Assembly (NCBI GenBank): GCA_947457975.1
Contig: CANGYC010000061.1
Coordinates: forward strand, 1 to 10,464
Direction: 5' to 3'
Origin: Comamonadaceae bacterium
GTDB taxonomy: Bacteria; Pseudomonadota; Gammaproteobacteria; Burkholderiales; Burkholderiaceae_C
Length of the DNA stretch: 10,464 bases
Shown: positions 6,405 through 10,464 of the stretch, piece after piece
Numbering within the stretch: position 1 is the first letter of the stretch
Layout of the letters: each line of letters opens with the position of its first letter
Position numbers and translations under genes: made by a program
Notes under the pieces: model-generated
Seen by the model: the letters and a program-made list of their open reading frames with translations, nothing else
The model's database searches: none
Told to the model about the DNA's origin: nothing

Positions 6405-6863
6405 ATGCAAGCAGCAGACAAAGGCCAGGCCCAGCACCTGGACGGACAGGGCCTGAAAATCGGCATCGTCCAGGCACGCTTCAATGAAAGCATCACCAAC
6501 GCCCTCGCGCAGGCCTGCACCACCGAGCTCAAGGCCTTGGGCGTGAGCGACATCACGCACGTGCAAGTACCGGGCGCCCTGGAAGTGCCCCTGGCCTTGC
6601 AGGCCCTGGCCGAGCACGACGAATTCGATGCCCTGGTGGCGCTGGGCTGCATCATCCGCGGCGAGACCTACCATTTCGAGCTGGTGGCCAACGAAAGCGG
6701 CTCGGCCGTCACGCGCATCGGCCTGGACTACAAGCTGCCGATTGCCAACGCCATCCTCACCACCGAGAACATGGCGCAGGCCGTGGCCCGTCAAGACGAA
6801 AAAGGCCGTGATGCAGCCCGCGTGGCCGTCGAGATGGCTTGCCTGCTCGAGCGCCTGAACTGA
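6405..6863 (+). CDS. ribH: 6,7-dimethyl-8-ribityllumazine synthase
   Basis: Lumazine synthase condenses the ribitylamino pyrimidinedione with dihydroxybutanone phosphate to give the substrate of riboflavin synthase. The enzyme assembles into pentamers or icosahedra. The ATG at 6405 is chosen because AGGA sits seven bases upstream and the protein length (152) is normal; an in-frame TTG at 6378 overlapping ribBA is less likely. Visible motifs are IGIVQARFN (19-27), [11 protein letters not shown] (55-65, substrate-binding loop), [14 protein letters not shown] (81-94, with the catalytic His at 90), and NAILTTEN (115-122), followed by the phosphate-binding region EKGRDAA. It lies between ribBA and nusB, a common order in proteobacteria. 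Very confident. Confidence 0.95.
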   Translation: MQAADKGQAQHLDGQGLKIGIVQARFNESITNALAQACTTELKALGVSDITHVQVPGALEVPLALQALAEHDEFDALVALGCIIRGETYHFELVANESGSAVTRIGLDYKLPIANAILTTENMAQAVARQDEKGRDAARVAVEMACLLERLN

Positions 6864-6870
6864 TCGATTC

Positions 6871-7380
6871 ATGACCACTGCCCCCAAGAAACGCCCCCCG
6901 CAAAGCCGTACCGGCCTGACCGACACCGGCGTACGCAAGGCCGCCGACAAGTCGGCCCGCACCCGCGCCCGGGAATTCGCGCTGCAGGCGCTCTACCAGC
7001 ACCTGGTCGGGCGCAACGAGGCCAGCGCCATTGACAGCTTCACGCGCGACCTGATCGGCTTTCACAAGGCCGATGCCGCGCACTTCGATGCGCTGCTGCA
7101 CGGCTGCGTCGAATCGGCCGAGGCGCTCGATGCGCTGATCACGCCGCACCTAGACCGCAAGATGGCGGAAATCTCCCCCGTCGAGCACGCCATCCTCTGG
7201 ATCGGTGCCTATGAATTCCAGAACGCGCTGGACGTGCCCTGGCGCGTGGTCATCAATGAGTGCATCGAGCTGGCCAAGGCCTTCGGTGGCACGGATGGCT
7301 ACAAGTGGGTCAACGGCGTGCTCAACCAGTTGGCACCGCTCATTCGCGAGCAGGAAGTGGCGCGCGATAAGGCGCGCTGA
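6871..7380 (+). CDS. nusB: Transcription antitermination factor NusB
   Basis: NusB binds boxA RNA together with S10 (NusE) and supports antitermination and processing of rRNA transcripts. The 169-residue protein has a basic, Ala/Lys/Arg-rich extension of about 28 residues not present in E. coli NusB (139). The conserved all-helical domain follows: [15 protein letters not shown] at about 29-43, [16 protein letters not shown] in the middle, and [27 protein letters not shown] near the C-terminus, the strongest NusB signature. The ATG at 6871 lies 7 bp after ribH. Its Shine-Dalgarno is weak, so read-through coupling from ribH is likely. The riboflavin-nusB linkage is widespread in proteobacteria and supports the call. 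Confidence 0.95.
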   Translation: MTTAPKKRPPQSRTGLTDTGVRKAADKSARTRAREFALQALYQHLVGRNEASAIDSFTRDLIGFHKADAAHFDALLHGCVESAEALDALITPHLDRKMAEISPVEHAILWIGAYEFQNALDVPWRVVINECIELAKAFGGTDGYKWVNGVLNQLAPLIREQEVARDKAR

Positions 7381-7394
7381 AAGCCCCATCGGCC

Positions 7395-8636
7395 ATGGAC
7401 CGCTTGTCCCGCATGCCCCGCCTGGCCAGCCGCGCGCAGCGGATCGAGTCTTTTTATGTGATGGAAGTGACCAAGGCCGCCGCCGCCCTGGCCGCCGCTT
7501 CGGGGCCTGGCGAGCGCCCCATGGTCTACCTCAACATCGGTGAGCCGGACTTCACAGCCCCGCCCCTGGTGCAGGAGGCCGCCGCCCGTGCCATCCATGA
7601 CGGGCTGACGCAATACACACCTGCGCTGGGCCTGGAGCCCTTGCGCGAGCGCATCAGCCAGTGGTACCTCACGCGCTTTGGCGCGCAGGTCAGTCCCTCG
7701 CGCATCGTGGTCACCGCCGGGGCGTCAGCTGCCCTGCAACTGGCTTGCCTGGCCCTCATTGAAGCCGGCGATGAGGTGCTGATGCCCGACCCCAGCTACC
7801 CCTGCAACCGGCATTTCGTGGGCAGCGCTGAAGGCCGCGCCGTGCTGCTGCCCACCACGGCAGCGCAGCGCTTCCAGCTCTCGGCCGAGGCGGTTGAAAA
7901 AGCCTGGAATGCGCGCACCCGCGGTGTGCTGCTGGCCTCGCCCTCCAACCCCACGGGCACCTCCATCGCGCCGGCAGAGCTGGAGAAGCTGCACAGCCTG
8001 GTGCACGAGCGTGGGGGCGTCACCCTGATCGACGAGATTTACCTGGGCTTGAGCCATGAGGCCGAGTACGGACAGACCGCCCTGGCCCTGCCCGAGCCGC
8101 TCCAGGAAAGCCTGGTGAGCATCAACAGCTTCAGCAAGTACTTCCACATGACAGGCTGGCGCCTGGGCTGGCTGGTGGTGCCCGAAGGCCTCACCCCCGC
8201 GGTGGAAAAACTCGCGCAACACCTGTTCATCTGCCCAAGTGCCGTGGCCCAACACGCGGCGCTGGCCTGCTTCGAGCCCGAGAGCCTGGCCGAATACGAA
8301 AGCCGGCGCAGTCAGTTCAAGGCCAGACGCGACTACTTCATCCCCGAGCTCGAAAGCCTGGGCTTTGAGGTGCCCGTGCGGCCGGACGGCGCCTTCTACG
8401 TCTACGCCGATGTGAGCGCCCTGGTGCAGCGCCTGGGACTGCACCCAGGCCGCCCCGACGGCACGGGCGGGAGCTGGGACCTGGCTTTTGAGCTCATGCA
8501 GCGCGCCCGCGTGGTGCTCACCCCGGGCCGAGATTTCGGCCAGGCCGACCCGCAGCGCTACCTGCGCTTTTCCACGGCCAGCAGCCTGGCGCAGTTGCAG
8601 GAAGCCGTGGCCCGACTGGAGGTGGTCCTTGGCTGA
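7395..8636 (+). CDS. PLP-dependent class I/II aminotransferase, substrate unknown
   Basis: This is a fold-type I aminotransferase of 413 residues, expected to be a cytosolic dimer moving amino groups between amino acids and 2-oxo acids. Visible features in order: the substrate-binding NIGEPDF (47-53), YTPALGLEPLR (74-84), VTAGASAALQLA (106-117, PLP phosphate loop), SPSNPTG with Asn185, DEIYLGLS with Asp213 contacting the pyridine nitrogen, SFSKYFHMTGWRLGW with the PLP Lys248 and Arg256, and Arg391 in YLRFSTA for the substrate carboxylate. All catalytic residues are present. A Gly-rich insertion (about 350-360) extends the small domain. The substrate cannot be read from the sequence; aspartate/alanine or aromatic-type transaminases are possible. 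It lies 14 bp after nusB, and its 3' end overlaps ybgC by 8 bp, carrying that gene's ribosome binding site. A second ATG at 7413 is an alternative start. Confidence 0.88.
   Translation: MDRLSRMPRLASRAQRIESFYVMEVTKAAAALAAASGPGERPMVYLNIGEPDFTAPPLVQEAAARAIHDGLTQYTPALGLEPLRERISQWYLTRFGAQVSPSRIVVTAGASAALQLACLALIEAGDEVLMPDPSYPCNRHFVGSAEGRAVLLPTTAAQRFQLSAEAVEKAWNARTRGVLLASPSNPTGTSIAPAELEKLHSLVHERGGVTLIDEIYLGLSHEAEYGQTALALPEPLQESLVSINSFSKYFHMTGWRLGWLVVPEGLTPAVEKLAQHLFICPSAVAQHAALACFEPESLAEYESRRSQFKARRDYFIPELESLGFEVPVRPDGAFYVYADVSALVQRLGLHPGRPDGTGGSWDLAFELMQRARVVLTPGRDFGQADPQRYLRFSTASSLAQLQEAVARLEVVLG
8618..8623 (+). promoter_or_regulatory. Strong Shine-Dalgarno of ybgC inside the aminotransferase gene
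   Basis: GGAGGT lies five bases before TTG 8629, inside the last codons of the aminotransferase. It decides the ybgC start at TTG. Without this site the frame has no ATG in a sensible position, because upstream in-frame starts lie well inside the aminotransferase and add non-homologous residues. Confidence 0.7.
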
Positions 8637-9051
8637 AGCTGCCTTTCAATGGCCGGTGCGCATCTATTGGGAGGACACCGATGCTGGCGGCATCGTGTTC
8701 TACGCCAACTACCTCAAGTTCTTCGAGCGGGCTCGCACCGAGTGGCTGCGCTCCCTGGGCATCGAGCAGCAAGCCCTGCGCGCACAGACCGGGGGCATGT
8801 TCGTGGTGAGCGAAACCCAGGCGCGCTATTTGCTTCCTGCGCGGCTCGACGACGAGCTGTGCGTCACGGCCGAGCTGCAGCGCAGCGGCCGCGCGGTGCT
8901 GGCCATCCGGCAACAAGCACGGCTGGGCCTGGCTGGACCGCTTCTGTGTGAGGCGACAATACGCATCGCCTGGGTGGAGGCCGCCAGCCTCAAGCCCGGT
9001 CGCATTCCCTCCGAGATCCTGCAACGCCTCTGTCCCACCAAACAACCATGA
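8629..9051 (+). CDS. ybgC: Tol-Pal system-associated acyl-CoA thioesterase YbgC
   Basis: YbgC is a hotdog-fold acyl-CoA thioesterase, usually the first gene of the tol-pal cluster. Its exact role in the envelope is unsettled, though links to phospholipid metabolism have been reported. The start is TTG 8629, behind GGAGGT, giving 140 residues, a normal length. The active-site region is WEDTDAGGIVFYANYLKFFERARTEWLR (14-41), with the catalytic Asp18 and the Y/F-rich helix typical of the 4-hydroxybenzoyl-CoA thioesterase/YbgC family. GGMFVVSETQARYLLPARLDDEL and the strand RIAWVEAASLKPGRIP complete the fold. Its 5' end overlaps the aminotransferase by 8 bp and its stop overlaps tolQ by 4 bp, so translation of all three is probably coupled. 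Confidence 0.92.
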   Translation: MAEAAFQWPVRIYWEDTDAGGIVFYANYLKFFERARTEWLRSLGIEQQALRAQTGGMFVVSETQARYLLPARLDDELCVTAELQRSGRAVLAIRQQARLGLAGPLLCEATIRIAWVEAASLKPGRIPSEILQRLCPTKQP

Positions 9052-9737
9052 ACCAAGACCTGTCCATCGTTAAACTCCTGCTCGACGCCAGCTGGGTGGT
9101 GCAGGCCGTGGTCCTTATCCTGCTGGGCATGTCGGTCGCCAGCTGGACTGCCATCCTGCGCAAGGTTTTTGCGCTCAAGCGCATGGCTTCGCTGAACGAC
9201 GAGTTCGACCGCGAGTTCCGGTCGGACATCAGCCTGAACAGTCTCTACAGCGCAGCCGTTCAAAACGCCCGCTCCAGTGGGCCCATGGAGCGCATCTTCG
9301 CCAGCGGCTGGCGCGAATACCAAAAACTGCGCGAGCGCCGTGTCACCGATGCCGGCACCCTGCTCGATGGCGCCCGCCGCGCCATGCGTGTGAGCTACCA
9401 ACGTGAAATGGACGCGGTGGAATCCAACCTGTCCTTCCTGGGCACCGTGGGCTCGGTCTCGCCCTACGTGGGCCTCTTTGGCACGGTCTGGGGCATCATG
9501 CATGCGTTCACAGGCCTGGCCGCTCTGGAGCAAGTGACGCTGGCCACCGTCGCGCCTGGCATCGCTGAGGCGCTGGTGGCCACGGCCATTGGCCTGTTCG
9601 CCGCCATTCCGGCGGTGATTGCCTACAACCGCTTCGCGCACGACATTGACCGCGTGGCCAACCAACTCGACACCTTCATCGAAGAGTTCTCCAACATCCT
9701 GCAGCGCAACTTGGGCACCCTCCCCGCTGCGCACTGA
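9048..9737 (+). CDS. tolQ: Tol-Pal system proton-channel subunit TolQ
   Basis: TolQ is an inner-membrane protein of the MotA/TolQ/ExbB family. With TolR it uses the proton motive force to energise TolA for outer-membrane constriction and stability during division. At 229 residues it is almost exactly the E. coli length. Three membrane segments are visible: about 16-37 (WVVQAVVLILLGMSVASW), 130-152 (with the conserved SPYVGLFGTVWGIM) and 169-192 (EALVATAIGLFAAIPAVIAYN). A large cytoplasmic loop lies between the first two. The Thr residues of GTVWG and ATAIG line the proton path in this family. The ATG overlaps the ybgC stop (ATGA), and tolR follows after 12 bp. Very confident. Confidence 0.96.
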   Translation: MNQDLSIVKLLLDASWVVQAVVLILLGMSVASWTAILRKVFALKRMASLNDEFDREFRSDISLNSLYSAAVQNARSSGPMERIFASGWREYQKLRERRVTDAGTLLDGARRAMRVSYQREMDAVESNLSFLGTVGSVSPYVGLFGTVWGIMHAFTGLAALEQVTLATVAPGIAEALVATAIGLFAAIPAVIAYNRFAHDIDRVANQLDTFIEEFSNILQRNLGTLPAAH

Positions 9738-9749
9738 CGAAAGCACGCC

Positions 9750-10181
<432 letters not shown>

Positions 10182-10201
10182 ACCACAACGAGCCGCGCAG
10201 C

Positions 10202-10464
10202 ATGAGCCCCCACAGCGACCACAGCGACCACACTGATTTGGCCCCTCCCCCCGAGTCGGGCGCGGGGCGTGCCGTGGTGCTGTCGGTGCTGGCGCACCTG
10301 GTGCTGGCCCTGGCGCTGACCTGGGGCGTGAGCTGGACGACCAGCACGCCGCAGGTGGCTTTCAACGCCCCGATGTGGTCATCTACGGTGCAGGAGGCCG
10401 CACCCGCCGCCAGCGATCCCCCGCCCGCACCTCCCCCACCCCCCCCCCCGCCCGCCCCCGAACC
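10202..10464 (+). CDS. tolA: Tol-Pal system protein TolA, N-terminal part (3' end outside window)
   Basis: TolA spans the periplasm, linking the TolQR motor to TolB/Pal at the outer membrane. The frame opens at ATG 10202, 20 bp after tolR, and stays open for 87 codons to the window edge. The cytoplasmic tail is His/Asp/Ser-rich (HSDHSDHTD). The membrane helix at about 24-45 (AVVLSVLAHLVLALALTWGVSW) carries Ser28 and His32 in the S-x3-H spacing by which TolA contacts TolQ and TolR. After it come QVAFNAPMWSSTVQEAAPAA and a proline-rich stretch, the beginning of the long periplasmic domain II. Position after tolQR, the S/H helix and the Pro-rich stretch make the call secure although most of the protein is missing. 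No good Shine-Dalgarno is visible. Confidence 0.9.
   Translation, partial: MSPHSDHSDHTDLAPPPESGAGRAVVLSVLAHLVLALALTWGVSWTTSTPQVAFNAPMWSSTVQEAAPAASDPPPAPPPPPPPPAPE
10211..10232 (+). repeat. 9-bp tandem repeat in the tolA 5' end
   Basis: CACAGCGAC occurs twice in a row, followed by a partial third copy (CACA). It encodes the HSDHSDH segment of the TolA cytoplasmic tail. Being a multiple of three, copy-number change would keep the frame. Confidence 0.6.
10439..10449 (+). repeat. Run of eleven C in tolA
   Basis: Eleven consecutive C encode part of a polyproline stretch just after the TolA membrane helix. The frame continues sensibly on both sides (PPPA before, PAPE after), so the run length agrees with an intact gene. 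Tracts this long are prone to slippage and to sequencing error. Confidence 0.75.

Noticed and set aside
5182..6477. Open frame of 431 codons on the minus strand opposite ribBA
   Set aside because: It is antisense to a well-conserved RibBA; no motif and no credible start context.
8488..8628. A longer N-terminus for ybgC, using in-frame starts inside the aminotransferase
   Set aside because: The added 47 residues are the out-of-frame translation of the aminotransferase C-terminus (R, S, C, W-rich), and the strong Shine-Dalgarno before TTG 8629 fits the normal YbgC length.

Overview
The window is high-GC bacterial DNA, densely packed with genes. It looks like a Burkholderiales betaproteobacterium, probably Comamonadaceae. 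That placement is inferred from base composition, gene order and protein character; no search was run. No tRNA, rRNA, CRISPR array, transposase or attachment site was seen.

Region 1 (1-257, + strand) is the 3' end of nrdR, the ATP-cone repressor of ribonucleotide reductase genes. It runs convergently into the next cluster, with a small GC-rich hairpin in the 17-bp gap.

Region 2 (275-3285, - strand) is a tightly overlapping operon of five type IV (pseudo)pilins. In transcription order these are fimT/gspH-like, pilV, pilW, pilX and pilE. Together they would form the minor-pilin priming and tip complex of a type IV pilus. pilY1, the large tip adhesin gene usually found between pilX and pilE, is absent from that position.

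Region 3 (3286-3410) is the divergent intergenic region that must hold the promoters of the pilin operon and of the riboflavin operon.

Region 4 (3411-7380, + strand) is a riboflavin operon: ribD, ribE (riboflavin synthase), ribBA and ribH, followed by nusB. The GTP cyclohydrolase II half of RibBA has lost its zinc cysteines and other catalytic sequence (a RibBX-type protein). The first pathway step therefore probably relies on a separate ribA elsewhere. No FMN riboswitch is visible.

Region 5 (7395-10464, + strand) is a PLP-dependent aminotransferase, then ybgC, tolQ, tolR and the 5' end of tolA. This is the start of the Tol-Pal envelope system. Spacings of -8, -4, +12 and +20 bp suggest a transcriptional unit with translational coupling. 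ybgC probably starts at TTG behind a strong Shine-Dalgarno sequence. tolA is cut by the window end just after a run of eleven C.

Overall these are well-known housekeeping and pilus genes. I found no convincing undescribed system. The points worth a second look are the missing pilY1, the degenerate RibBA domain, possible leaderless or SD-less starts of rib genes, and the poly-C tract in tolA.
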